From NCBI RefSeq assembly GCF_030269365.1, contig NZ_BSTF01000002.1, positions 372,001 to 436,000 of the forward strand: a DNA stretch of 64,000 nt, read 5' to 3'. Positions within the stretch are counted from its first letter, which is position 1. Each line of letters opens with the position of its first letter. This document shows positions 1 through 7,468 of this stretch, piece after piece. A program made the position numbers and the translations under genes. The notes beneath the pieces were generated by a model that ran no database searches, was not told where the DNA came from, and worked only from the letters and a program-made list of their open reading frames with translations. The stretch comes from Lentzea sp. NBRC 102530. GTDB taxonomy: Bacteria; Actinomycetota; Actinomycetes; Mycobacteriales; Pseudonocardiaceae.

Positions 1-224
1 TCGGTCTGTTGTTCGGGCTGTTCAGCACGGACACGGCCTGGGGCTGGTTCCTGGCGATCAGCGTCGTCGTCGGCGCGTTCTGGGGTGCCGTCTTCGGGTT
101 CGTCGCGCACTGGAGCACGCGTGGCCGTCGTGACTTCGCGAGCACCATGACGTTGCAGGCACGCCGGTACGAGGTGCACGTCGACCGGGAACGGGCCGCC
201 GAGGCAGCGCGTTACGTGCTCTGA
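1..224 (+). CDS. General stress protein-like membrane protein, C-terminal fragment
   Basis: The reading frame is open from the left edge, so only the C-terminal part of the gene is present; no true start is visible. The remnant has a hydrophobic segment rich in Gly/Ala/Phe (TM-like), a basic patch (TRGRRDF) and then a RYEV motif followed by a short tail. This order resembles the end of actinobacterial proteins annotated as general stress protein 17M-like/YflT-domain, which carry two glycine-zipper-like helices followed by a repeat of the N-terminal fold. The stop overlaps the next ATG by one base (TGATG), suggesting translational coupling. The function is not established; the family assignment comes from the pattern of this fragment only. 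Confidence 0.55.
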   Translation, partial: GLLFGLFSTDTAWGWFLAISVVVGAFWGAVFGFVAHWSTRGRRDFASTMTLQARRYEVHVDRERAAEAARYVL

Positions 225-724
225 TGCAGACCTTCCTGCCGTACCCGGACTTCGCCGCCAGCGCCCGCGTGCTGGACCGGAGCCGGCTCGGCAAGCAGCG
301 GGTCGAGGCGCTGCAGGTGCACCGGGCGTTGGTGGTGCCTGGCCACGGCTGGCGCCACCACCCGGCCGTGAAGATGTGGGTGGGCTACGAGGAGGCCCTC
401 GTCCGGTACGGCCTCGACGTCTGCGCGGAGTGGCGGTCGCAGGGCTTCCGCGACACCTGCGAGGCCACGATGCGAGCGGACCTGGCCCGCGCCACCGGCG
501 TCGTGCTCGTGCGCACGCAGGACGAACTGGCCGCAGCCGGGGACCTGCCGCCGTGGCTCGGTTACGACGAGGTGCACCGCAGCCACCAGTCGGCGTTGGT
601 GCGCAAGGACCCCGCGCACTACCGCCGGTTCTTCCCCGCGGTGCCGGACGACCTGCCCTACGTCTGGCCGCCCACGCTCACCCGCACGGTGAACCCGTCC
701 CCGTCGCGGCCCATCGCCACGTAG
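224..724 (+). CDS. MSMEG_6728-type protein (pyrimidine-dimer glycosylase-like fold)
   Basis: The 166-aa protein begins MQTFLPYPDF and continues with a Leu-Asp-Arg-x-Arg-Leu-Gly-Lys-Gln-Arg motif, then HHPAVKMW. This N-terminal arrangement is characteristic of a conserved actinobacterial family (MSMEG_6728-like) distantly related to T4 endonuclease V-type pyrimidine dimer DNA glycosylases. DNA repair activity is inference from that relationship and is not shown for this protein. The ATG overlaps the stop of the preceding gene. Its 3' end overlaps the convergent MEDS/HATPase gene by about 67 bp, so the two transcripts are antisense at their ends. Confidence 0.7.
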   Translation: MQTFLPYPDFAASARVLDRSRLGKQRVEALQVHRALVVPGHGWRHHPAVKMWVGYEEALVRYGLDVCAEWRSQGFRDTCEATMRADLARATGVVLVRTQDELAAAGDLPPWLGYDEVHRSHQSALVRKDPAHYRRFFPAVPDDLPYVWPPTLTRTVNPSPSRPIAT

Positions 725-1575
725 TCGCACGTGCGGTGCAGGATCCACAGTCCGAGCCCGGCCGACAGCGTCTCCTTGGTCGGCATCAGCCCCGCGAGCG
801 GGTCGCCCGGGCCGGGGCCCTGGTCGGTCACCGACACGACCACCCGCGACCCACCGGCCCAGAGCCGGAACCGGACCGGGGCGACACCGTGCGTCAGGCC
901 GTTCGTGACGATCTCGCTGGCCGCGTAGACGACGTCGTGCGCGTCGTCCTCGTCCAGACCCAACGGCTCGATGGCCGTGCCGACGGCCTCCCGCACCGCG
1001 CTCGCCGTCGCGTCGAAGAGCTCGACCAGCGGCGTTCCCGCCTCGAGCGCGTCGCTGACCTGCGGGGTGGCGGCAAGACCCTCGCGGTATCCGGGGTTGG
1101 CCTCGTGCGTGCCGGGCGCGGACATGATGTTCGGGTGTGTGCTGAGCACGTCGGCGAGCACGTCCGCGGGAGTCGTCCTCGTGTCGTACGGGCACAACCC
1201 CCACACGGGGAACTCGGCGTACGCCCGGTTCACCGCGGCCTCGTACCGCGCCCACCAGTCCCAGCACGCGCCCACACCGGAGTGCGGCACGTCGCCGACC
1301 ACGCGCATCTGCTGCGCGCCGCTCGCCGTGTGCTCCGCGAACAGGGCGCGGAAGCGGGCGATCGACTCGGACGGCCGGGAGTACTGGTCGGCACCCGGCA
1401 GGTACATCACGGCGGCGTCGCCGAGCGCACCGCGCAGCAGGGCAGAGTTCCGCTCCGTGCACGCCACGACCGACGGTTCGCCCGCGCGCAGGCCGCCCTC
1501 GACGAACGGCACGGCGTGCGCGAGGAACTCGTCGTCAGAGCCGTAGAAGGCGGTCTCGTGGAAGAAACCGGTCAC
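658..1575 (-). CDS. MEDS-domain anti-sigma factor / histidine kinase-like ATPase (RsbA family)
   Basis: The 305-aa protein has an N-terminal MEDS domain (about residues 1-165: an FF-H start, 'VYLPG'-like and 'WWARYE' segments). A C-terminal HATPase_c_2 domain follows (about 195-305) with the N-box region EIVTNGLTHG and a GPG motif. Family members act as sensor-linked anti-sigma regulators that bind STAS antagonists. The open frame extends further upstream, but homology begins at the GTG at 1575 and the upstream part is repetitive and low in homology, so that start is chosen. It is divergent from an STAS gene 190 bp away, a natural partner-switch pair. The signal sensed is unknown. Confidence 0.8.
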   Translation of the reverse strand: MTGFFHETAFYGSDDEFLAHAVPFVEGGLRAGEPSVVACTERNSALLRGALGDAAVMYLPGADQYSRPSESIARFRALFAEHTASGAQQMRVVGDVPHSGVGACWDWWARYEAAVNRAYAEFPVWGLCPYDTRTTPADVLADVLSTHPNIMSAPGTHEANPGYREGLAATPQVSDALEAGTPLVELFDATASAVREAVGTAIEPLGLDEDDAHDVVYAASEIVTNGLTHGVAPVRFRLWAGGSRVVVSVTDQGPGPGDPLAGLMPTKETLSAGLGLWILHRTCDYVAMGRDGDGFTVRVSVGGQT

Positions 1576-1592
1576 GCCGACCGATGTTACGC

Positions 1593-1650
1593 GCGCGAGG
1601 CCTGAGCCCGTCACGCACGCGAGGCCTTCCGTGCACGCGAAGCCTGAGCC
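1593..1650. repeat. Three imperfect copies of an 11-bp GC-rich repeat
   Basis: The motif (A/G)CGCGAGGCCT (the third copy has AAGCCT) occurs at 1593-1603, 1617-1627 and 1635-1645. The first and third copies are followed by GAGCC. It lies in the divergent gap between the MEDS/HATPase and STAS genes. It could be an operator array or a simple duplication; nothing else in the sequence decides between these. Confidence 0.5.
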
Positions 1651-1765
1651 GTCCGAGGGAACCTGCCACGAACGGCACTCACACACCGGGTGCGCTACGG
1701 TACTCACGGGTTGAGCAGCCAGCCCGGTGACGGCCGTGCGTGCCGTCCCACCTGGAGGTTGCCGC

Positions 1766-2140
1766 GTGCTCCCCATCAGCCCGATCCCCTTTCGCACGAG
1801 TTGCGAGACCATGGGCGTCTCCACCCTCGTCCGCGTCGGCGGTGAGGTCGACTACACGACGGCCCCTGAACTGGCCGAATGCCTCGTCCAGGCGGTCGAG
1901 GCGGTCATCCCGCCCGCGCCCGTCGTCGTGGACCTGAGCGGTGTCCGGTTCCTCGGCGCCCAGGGCATCGGCCTGCTGCTCGACCACCAGGACCTGTGCC
2001 TGCGCCGCGGCAGCGCGCTGGTGGTCGTCGCGAACACCGCCGCCGTGCTGCGGCCGTTGCAGGCGCTGGAACTGATGAGCGTGCTGGGCGTCCGGTCGTC
2101 GGTGCTCGACGCCGCGGTGCCGCCGGAGGTGCCGGCTTAG
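1766..2140 (+). CDS. STAS-domain anti-sigma factor antagonist
   Basis: The 124-aa protein has a single STAS domain. The phosphorylatable Ser region of the canonical DSSG loop is replaced here by 'LSGVRFLGAQGIGLL', so the usual serine is not at the standard place and regulation may differ. A GTG at 1766 is chosen as start because a GGAGG Shine-Dalgarno sits at 1754-1758, 7 nt upstream; upstream in-frame codons lack one. STAS antagonists bind HATPase anti-sigma factors and free sigma factors. The divergent neighbour is such a HATPase protein. A strong hairpin follows the stop. Confidence 0.8.
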   Translation: MLPISPIPFRTSCETMGVSTLVRVGGEVDYTTAPELAECLVQAVEAVIPPAPVVVDLSGVRFLGAQGIGLLLDHQDLCLRRGSALVVVANTAAVLRPLQALELMSVLGVRSSVLDAAVPPEVPA

Positions 2141-2148
2141 GTCTGTCC

Positions 2149-2189
2149 GGGATGCGGAGGGCAACGGAACACGTTGGCCTCCGCATCCC
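2149..2189. terminator. Long bidirectional hairpin terminator
   Basis: A 12-bp perfect stem (GGGATGCGGAGG with CCTCCGCATCCC) encloses a second 5-bp stem (CAACG/CGTTG) separated by a single G-G mismatch, with a 5-nt loop. It lies between the convergent STAS and PRC-barrel genes. There is no U-tract, as is usual for actinomycete terminators. Confidence 0.85.
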
Positions 2190-2205
2190 GCGTCATGTCG
2201 TGGAC

Positions 2206-2601
2206 TCAGAGCATCGGCGGCATCAGCCGGTAGCTCTCGGAGTAGTACTCGCCGGTGCGGTCGCGGTAGCCGTCGTGGTCGTCGGGGTCGTACGGCGGCG
2301 CGTTCTTGATCTGCTCCTTGGTGCGGTCGACGTGGACCTTGCGTTCCTCGTGGTCCACGTGCCGTACGGTGCCGACGGGCAGCACCACCTTGTTCCCGAA
2401 GATCCACGGCCCGGTGTCGACCATCAGGCAGTCGTGCGGCACCTTGGCGTTGTCCTCGTGGATCTTCCCGATGCCGCCGTCGGTCGCCTCGACCTCGTAA
2501 CCGATCAGGCCGGTGTCGGGCCGATCTGCCAGGTCCGGCTCCGGTTCGCCGGCCCAGGACGGATCGCGCCACAGCCACGGGATGAACGGGACGGGTTGCA
2601 T
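2206..2601 (-). CDS. PRC-barrel domain protein
   Basis: The 131-aa protein has a PRC-barrel-like core (about residues 30-95: 'GYEVEATDGGIGKI' and a 'WIFGNKVVLP' strand, then 'VHVDRTKEQI'). An acidic, Tyr-rich tail ends the chain. PRC-barrel proteins bind partner proteins or RNA; in actinomycetes small stand-alone versions are common stress-associated proteins of unknown role. The start is supported by GAGGAGG directly upstream of the ATG. It is convergent with the STAS gene across a terminator hairpin and is probably the last gene of the minus-strand run LPMO-DUF305-PRC. Confidence 0.75.
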   Translation of the reverse strand: MQPVPFIPWLWRDPSWAGEPEPDLADRPDTGLIGYEVEATDGGIGKIHEDNAKVPHDCLMVDTGPWIFGNKVVLPVGTVRHVDHEERKVHVDRTKEQIKNAPPYDPDDHDGYRDRTGEYYSESYRLMPPML

Positions 2602-2635
2602 GTCGGCCTCCTCAGGTCCGTCCCGGGGTACCCCG

Positions 2636-3169
2636 TCACACCCGGTCGAGGAACTTCCTCATCATCGAGATCTGTGCGGTCCGCGACTTGTCGATGCGGT
2701 CCGCGAGGGCCTTGACCTCCTGGCTCGCGCCGCTGCCGGTCTCCCAGCGGGCCATCTGCACGGCGTCGTCCTGGTGGGCGATCATCACGTTGGCCAGGCG
2801 CTGGTCGAACTCGGCGCCCTTCAACGCCGTCAGCCGTTCGACCTCCTCGGGGTCGGACTCGCGCATGCCGCCGTGGCCCGCGTGCGCGTCGGGTGGTGCC
2901 GTCAGCGGTTCGCCCCACGACGTCAGCCAGTTCCGCATCGTGTCGGCCTCGGTCACCTGGGTCTGCTCGATCGCGGCGGCGAGCATGCGCAGTTCCTCGT
3001 CCTGCGCGCGGTCTTTCGCGAGCGCGACCATCTCCACTCCCTGCTGATGATGGGGGAGCATCATCTGCAGGAACATCACGTCCAGCGGATCGCCGCGCAA
3101 CACGGTGTCCGGCTGCGTGGAGGCGCAGCCGGACACCACGAAGGCGAGCGCCAGCAAGAAGAACCGCAT
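2636..3169 (-). CDS. DUF305 lipoprotein (ferritin-like four-helix)
   Basis: The 177-aa protein opens with a lipoprotein signal peptide ending in a VSGC lipobox (Cys about residue 15), so it should be anchored outside the membrane. The mature part is a DUF305 domain with paired motifs 'FLQMMLPHHQQ' and 'NVMIAHQDDAVQMA', which are rich in His and Met. DUF305 proteins are often near metal-handling genes, but substrate binding is unproven. The ATG overlaps the stop of the upstream LPMO gene by one base (TGATG), so the two are probably co-translated. This may be meaningful because LPMOs need copper; that link is inference. Confidence 0.85.
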   Translation of the reverse strand: MRFFLLALAFVVSGCASTQPDTVLRGDPLDVMFLQMMLPHHQQGVEMVALAKDRAQDEELRMLAAAIEQTQVTEADTMRNWLTSWGEPLTAPPDAHAGHGGMRESDPEEVERLTALKGAEFDQRLANVMIAHQDDAVQMARWETGSGASQEVKALADRIDKSRTAQISMMRKFLDRV

Positions 3170-4023
3170 CAGAGGCGTCGCCACAGGGCGGGCGTGTTCG
3201 GCGGTTCCCAGCCGGCGATGGCGGTGTGCGCGAGCTGGCACTCGTAGTTCACGCCGCCGTAGGTGACGCGGTTGCCGATCGAGTACGTCGTGCCCGCGGC
3301 CCACGTGCCACCGGCGGGCGGCTGCGTAGTGGTGGTCGTGGTCGTGGGTGGCTGGGGCGTCGTGGTGGTCGTCGGCGGGTTGGTGGTGCCGCCGCCGAAG
3401 TCGACGTCCGAGCACGTGTAGAACGCCTCGTTGCTGCCCACCACGCGCTGCCAGATCGAGTAGACGATGTGGCGGCCCGAGCGGTTCGGCAGGTTCAGCG
3501 TCCAGTTGGTGAACGTGGAGGGGTTCTGGTTGTTGAACGTCTGGAGGTGCACGAGGTCCGACCAGCGCAACGGCATGGTCGGGTTCCAGCCGTCCCTGGT
3601 GATGTAGAACTCGAAGTTGCTGTTCGAGTGAGGTGCGGACGCGTGGTACGTCACGGTCAGCGCCCCCGGCGAGACCCGCTTGGCCGGCCAGTCCGCGCGT
3701 TGCAGGTCGAGGCCGCGGTACTTGTCGCGACCGGCGCTGCAGAGCTTGCCGTCGGGGATGAGCTGGCGGTGGCGCCCGCCGGCCTCGAGCAAAGAGACCT
3801 CGTTCCAGTCGTAGTACGCCTGGGTGCCACCGGCGGCGACGGCGGCCTTGCAGGCGTCGGACTTCGGCGTCTCCGGACCCTCGTTCTTGCACGTGTAGAC
3901 CCGGCTGGCCGGATCGGACATCGTGCCGTGGGCGATCGCGGGCGTCGTGGGGACGATGAACGCGACGACGACCGCAGTGGTGGCGGACAGGCTCGCTAGG
4001 GCAAGCCGAGTGCGTGTCTTCAC
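3169..4023 (-). CDS. Secreted AA10 lytic polysaccharide monooxygenase with C-terminal chitin/cellulose-binding module
   Basis: The 284-aa protein has a Sec signal peptide ending AIA, so the mature protein begins with His (HGTMSDPASR), the first ligand of the copper histidine brace. The second brace His is in 'SAPHSNSNFEF'. The AA10 domain spans about residues 36-195, then a Thr/Pro linker (PPTTTTT) and a ~45-residue CBM5/12-like module (GTWAAGTTYS...). It oxidatively cleaves crystalline chitin or cellulose; chitin is favoured by the nearby das locus. The start is a GTG at 4023 with AGGAGG 4 nt upstream. A DasR-like palindrome lies about 100 bp upstream. Confidence 0.9.
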   Translation of the reverse strand: MKTRTRLALASLSATTAVVVAFIVPTTPAIAHGTMSDPASRVYTCKNEGPETPKSDACKAAVAAGGTQAYYDWNEVSLLEAGGRHRQLIPDGKLCSAGRDKYRGLDLQRADWPAKRVSPGALTVTYHASAPHSNSNFEFYITRDGWNPTMPLRWSDLVHLQTFNNQNPSTFTNWTLNLPNRSGRHIVYSIWQRVVGSNEAFYTCSDVDFGGGTTNPPTTTTTPQPPTTTTTTTQPPAGGTWAAGTTYSIGNRVTYGGVNYECQLAHTAIAGWEPPNTPALWRRL

Positions 4024-4115
4024 TGCGCCTCCTGGCAGGCGGAGGTGGCGATCACTTCCCAGTTCAGGAGGTGTTCGCGTGACGGGTCGGCGGCCCTGGT
4101 TCACGAGTGTAAACA

Positions 4116-4130
4116 AGTGGTTGAACCATT
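4116..4130. promoter_or_regulatory. DasR-like (dre-like) palindrome upstream of the LPMO gene
   Basis: AGTGGTTGAACCATT contains the perfect inverted repeat TGGTT-G-AACCA. DasR sites in Streptomyces resemble A(C/G)TGGTCTAGACCA(C/G)T, and this box shares the AGTGGT...ACCA arms. Its position 90-105 bp upstream of the chitin-type LPMO fits a chitin-sugar regulon, but the match is partial. Confidence 0.45.
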
Positions 4131-4226
4131 TCAGTGGACCAACCGGGCGAATCGCCCATCCGGCGATGAGTCCTGGAGCCGCTGGCGGTCTGCCTTCCCG
4201 ACGGAACCGGGGAAGGGTGGATCGAC

Positions 4227-4571
4227 GTGGACCTGCACAGCGTGCTGTGCGTGAGCGACCTGGCGCGCTCGCTGGAGTGGTACGGGGTGTTCTTCGGCCG
4301 GGCGGCGGACGAGGTCATCGGTGAGGAGCACCTGTGGCAGGTGGGGGAGAACGCTTACGTCGTGCTCGACGCCCGTGACGTGCGATCTGCCCGTGTGGGC
4401 GGGTCCATGCTCACTTTCGGGCTGTCTTCAAGCGAGTTCGATGCCGCGTTGGAGCGGTTTGCGGCTCACGGCGTGACGCATGCAGCCGTGGAGACGTACT
4501 CCAACGGCGTGCTGCACGTCGAAGTGCTCGATCCCGACGGCAACAGCCTGTCGCTCGCGGCACTGCCGTAG
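4227..4571 (+). CDS. VOC-family (glyoxalase/bleomycin-resistance fold) protein
   Basis: The 114-aa single-domain protein starts DLHSVLCVSDLARSLEWY, the typical first beta-alpha unit of a VOC domain. It ends with 'HVEVLDPDGNSLSLA', the typical last strand carrying a metal-ligand-type Glu. VOC proteins of this size act as dimers in isomerisation, dioxygenation or drug binding; the substrate cannot be told. The GTG start is preceded by a purine-rich GGAAGGGTGG. It is the first gene of a three-gene plus-strand run with the NTF2-like and DUF2630 genes. Confidence 0.75.
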   Translation: MDLHSVLCVSDLARSLEWYGVFFGRAADEVIGEEHLWQVGENAYVVLDARDVRSARVGGSMLTFGLSSSEFDAALERFAAHGVTHAAVETYSNGVLHVEVLDPDGNSLSLAALP

Positions 4572-4614
4572 GTCTTGCACACTCGACGGTGGGCACCGCA
4601 GAAGGGACCGCGCC

Positions 4615-4920
4615 ATGACCACCGATCCCACCGTCGAGGCGTTCGTCGCCGCCGTGAACGCGGGCGACCGCGACGCGTTCTACGGGCTGTTGACCGACGG
4701 CGCCACGATGTCCGACGACGGTAGCGATCGTGATCTGCGCGCGTGGACCGCCAAGGAGTTGTTCGACGACAACGGGACGATGAAGGTCGAATCGTCCTCG
4801 CCGGACGGAATGTCGTTGATCGTCCACGTGCACAACGACACGTGGGGAGAGATGCGCACCTTCTGGCGGTTCGTCGTAGAGTCGGGCAAGGTCAGCCGCT
4901 TCGAGACGGGACAGGCGTAG
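4615..4920 (+). CDS. SnoaL/NTF2-like small protein
   Basis: The 101-aa protein has the NTF2-like pattern: an N-terminal helix with 'VEAFVAAVNAGDRDAFYGLLTD', a helix with 'DLRAWTAKELF', and a closing sheet 'MRTFWRFVVESGKVSRFETG'. The fold is used for steroid isomerases, cyclases and scaffolds, and no catalytic set can be assigned. The ATG at 4615 has GAAGGGA about 8 nt upstream. The stop TAG directly abuts the ATG of the next gene, so the two are probably in one operon. Confidence 0.75.
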   Translation: MTTDPTVEAFVAAVNAGDRDAFYGLLTDGATMSDDGSDRDLRAWTAKELFDDNGTMKVESSSPDGMSLIVHVHNDTWGEMRTFWRFVVESGKVSRFETGQA

Positions 4921-5166
4921 ATGAGCGACGAGAACGTGCTGGGACGCATCAACGAGCTGGTCGACGAGGAGCACAAGCTCCGTCAGCAGCTCGCGTCCGG
5001 CGAGATCTCCACGGACGAGGAGCACGCGCGGCTGCGGTCGCTCGAGGAGGCACTCGACCAGTGCTGGGACCTGCTGCGGCGGCGCCGGTCGGCGCGGTCG
5101 CTGGGCGAGAACGCCGAGGACGTGCCCGCCCGCTCGGTCGGCGAGGTCGAGGGCTACCTGCAGTAG
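4921..5166 (+). CDS. DUF2630 family protein
   Basis: The 81-aa, highly charged, mostly helical protein has the family pattern of DUF2630: 'INELVDEEHKLR', 'LEEALDQCWDLLRRRR', and an 'ARSVGEVEGYLQ' tail. Function is unknown across the family. The start immediately follows the stop of the NTF2-like gene with no spacer. It is convergent with the GtrA gene; the two stops are adjacent, leaving no room for a separate terminator. Confidence 0.85.
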   Translation: MSDENVLGRINELVDEEHKLRQQLASGEISTDEEHARLRSLEEALDQCWDLLRRRRSARSLGENAEDVPARSVGEVEGYLQ

Positions 5167-5637
5167 TCAGTTCTTCGTGTCGCGGAAGACGACCCAGCGC
5201 AGGACGCTGTACATGAACGCCGCTTCGCACGCCCCGGCCACGATCCGCGACAGGTGGTACTGCAGGCCGAGTTCGGTCAGCGCGCTGCCGACGCCGAGGA
5301 CGAACGCCAGGTAGTTGATCAGGATCGCGACGGCGTACAGGCCTGCCTGCGGGCCGACCGGGGCGTGGGAGCGGAAGTTCAGGGCGCGGTTCAGCACGAA
5401 GCTGAGCCCGAACGCCAGCACGTAGGCGATCGTGAACGCGAGGGGCACCAGCAGGCCGAGGCCGCTGCGCAGCAGCGTGAGCAGCAGCAGGTCGATGCCG
5501 AACGTGAAGCCGTTGATCAGGGCGAACCCGAGGAAGCTCGGCGCCACCACGCGGGACAGGCGCAGCGGCAGCCACCTCACCACGACCTCCATCAGGTCGT
5601 GGAACCTCGTGCCGAGGTCTCTGTCGTTCGCGTGCAT
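5167..5637 (-). CDS. GtrA-family membrane protein
   Basis: About 156 aa with four predicted membrane helices, in the GtrA pattern: a first TM with 'LGFALINGFTFGIDLLLL', a second with 'AFTIAYVLAFGLSFVLNRALNF', a third around 'YAVAILINYLAFVLG', and a last helix ending 'LRWVVFRD'. GtrA proteins are thought to help move lipid-linked sugars across the membrane for cell-wall or O-antigen glycosylation. The start is uncertain: ATGs at 5637 and 5658 are both possible and neither has a clear Shine-Dalgarno. No partner glycosyltransferase is adjacent. Confidence 0.8.
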   Translation of the reverse strand: MHANDRDLGTRFHDLMEVVVRWLPLRLSRVVAPSFLGFALINGFTFGIDLLLLTLLRSGLGLLVPLAFTIAYVLAFGLSFVLNRALNFRSHAPVGPQAGLYAVAILINYLAFVLGVGSALTELGLQYHLSRIVAGACEAAFMYSVLRWVVFRDTKN

Positions 5638-5733
5638 GGTGGGCGTCCCGCCGGTCATGGTCACGACAGTGCCACGTCCGAGAGGGACGAAAACGACGAA
5701 ACGCCCGGTGATCGACAGGTCGACCACGGGTGT

Positions 5734-6654
5734 TCAGCGGGTGTTCAGGTGGTTGAACCGCCGCCAGCGCGTGGGGCTCATCCCGTGCACCTTGCCGAAC
5801 GTGCGGGCGAAGTAGCCGGCGTCCGGGATGCCCACCTGAGCGCCGATGTCGCCCACCGGCAGGTCCGTGACGGCGAGCAGGCGCCGGGCCTGCACCATGC
5901 GGCGTTCGGTGATCCACTCACCGACGGTGCGGCCGGTCCGCCGGCGCACGGACGAGGTGAGGTGGCCGGGGGAGACGCTCACCGCGGCGGCGACCTCCCG
6001 CAACGACAGCGGCTCGGCGTAGCGGCGTTCGATCACGTCGAACACCGAGGCCAGCAACGGTTCCGCGTTCTCGCGCAGGTCGCCGACCACGTCCGCGGCC
6101 AGCCGGGAGACGCCGACCAGCAGCAACGTGAGGTGCGCCGACACCGCCTCGCGGTAGCCGTCGCGGCGATGGTGCAGTTCATCGTGCAACGCCTCGACGC
6201 GAGCGGTCCACTCGGCGCGTGCGGGCGCGGGCACCTTGAGCCGGAGCGCGCCCGTGGCGCCGCCGCGGACGAACGGGAACAACAGCGGGTGCGTGCGCCA
6301 CGCCAGGTGCGTGCCGGGGGTGTCCGAGCTCAGCACGTCGGCGGTGAAGAAGACGCCCCACCCGTGTGCGTCGAGCAGGTCGTCGCCGCGCGCCTGGCCC
6401 ATCACGTCGCCGGGCGCGATGACGAACAGGTCGCCCGCCTCGACGTGCCGGACCTGGCGGCCGTGCCGCACGATGCCGCCGGACTCCTCGAAGTACGCGA
6501 TGCCCGGGAAGTCGTGGGAGTGGGCCTCGTGCGCGCCGTTGATCTCCGCGCCGTGGCCGAGCCGCACGGCCGCCACGGACAGTTCGCCGGGAGCGGGTCG
6601 CCAGGCGTACTGCGCGGGTTCGTCGCCGCTCATCCGCGTTCGTCGGGTGCGCAT
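5734..6654 (-). CDS. AraC-family transcriptional regulator
   Basis: About 306 aa. An N-terminal cupin-like sensing domain (HEAHSHDFPGIAYFEESGG...) is followed by a C-terminal AraC DNA-binding domain with two helix-turn-helix units ('LREVAAAVSVSPGHLTSSV' and 'VGDIGAQVGIPDAGYFARTF', then the family 'GMSPTRWRR' end). The frame is open up to 6726, but that would overlap the divergent methyltransferase start, so the ATG at 6654 is preferred; 6633 is also possible. It probably regulates itself and the divergent methyltransferase gene. The ligand is unknown. Confidence 0.8.
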   Translation of the reverse strand: MRTRRTRMSGDEPAQYAWRPAPGELSVAAVRLGHGAEINGAHEAHSHDFPGIAYFEESGGIVRHGRQVRHVEAGDLFVIAPGDVMGQARGDDLLDAHGWGVFFTADVLSSDTPGTHLAWRTHPLLFPFVRGGATGALRLKVPAPARAEWTARVEALHDELHHRRDGYREAVSAHLTLLLVGVSRLAADVVGDLRENAEPLLASVFDVIERRYAEPLSLREVAAAVSVSPGHLTSSVRRRTGRTVGEWITERRMVQARRLLAVTDLPVGDIGAQVGIPDAGYFARTFGKVHGMSPTRWRRFNHLNTR

Positions 6655-6724
6655 CGTCAAATCGTCCCATTCAAACCGTGGATCGGCACAGAAATCCCAG
6701 TGCTGCTCAGGCCACACTGGGGCC

Positions 6725-7345
<621 letters not shown>

Positions 7346-7468
7346 GGACAGGTCCATTGTCGACCGATTGAACCTGCACGATGTTGCTTTGCTCCCAACG
7401 GATCCAATGGATCACGAAGTTTCCGGTTCCCGTCGTGAGAGCGTGTCCGCCCATCTAAGCTGCGCGCC

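Noticed and set aside
4227-4571. Antibiotic resistance (bleomycin-binding) role for the VOC protein
   Set aside because: The fold alone does not specify the substrate and no resistance or biosynthesis genes are adjacent.
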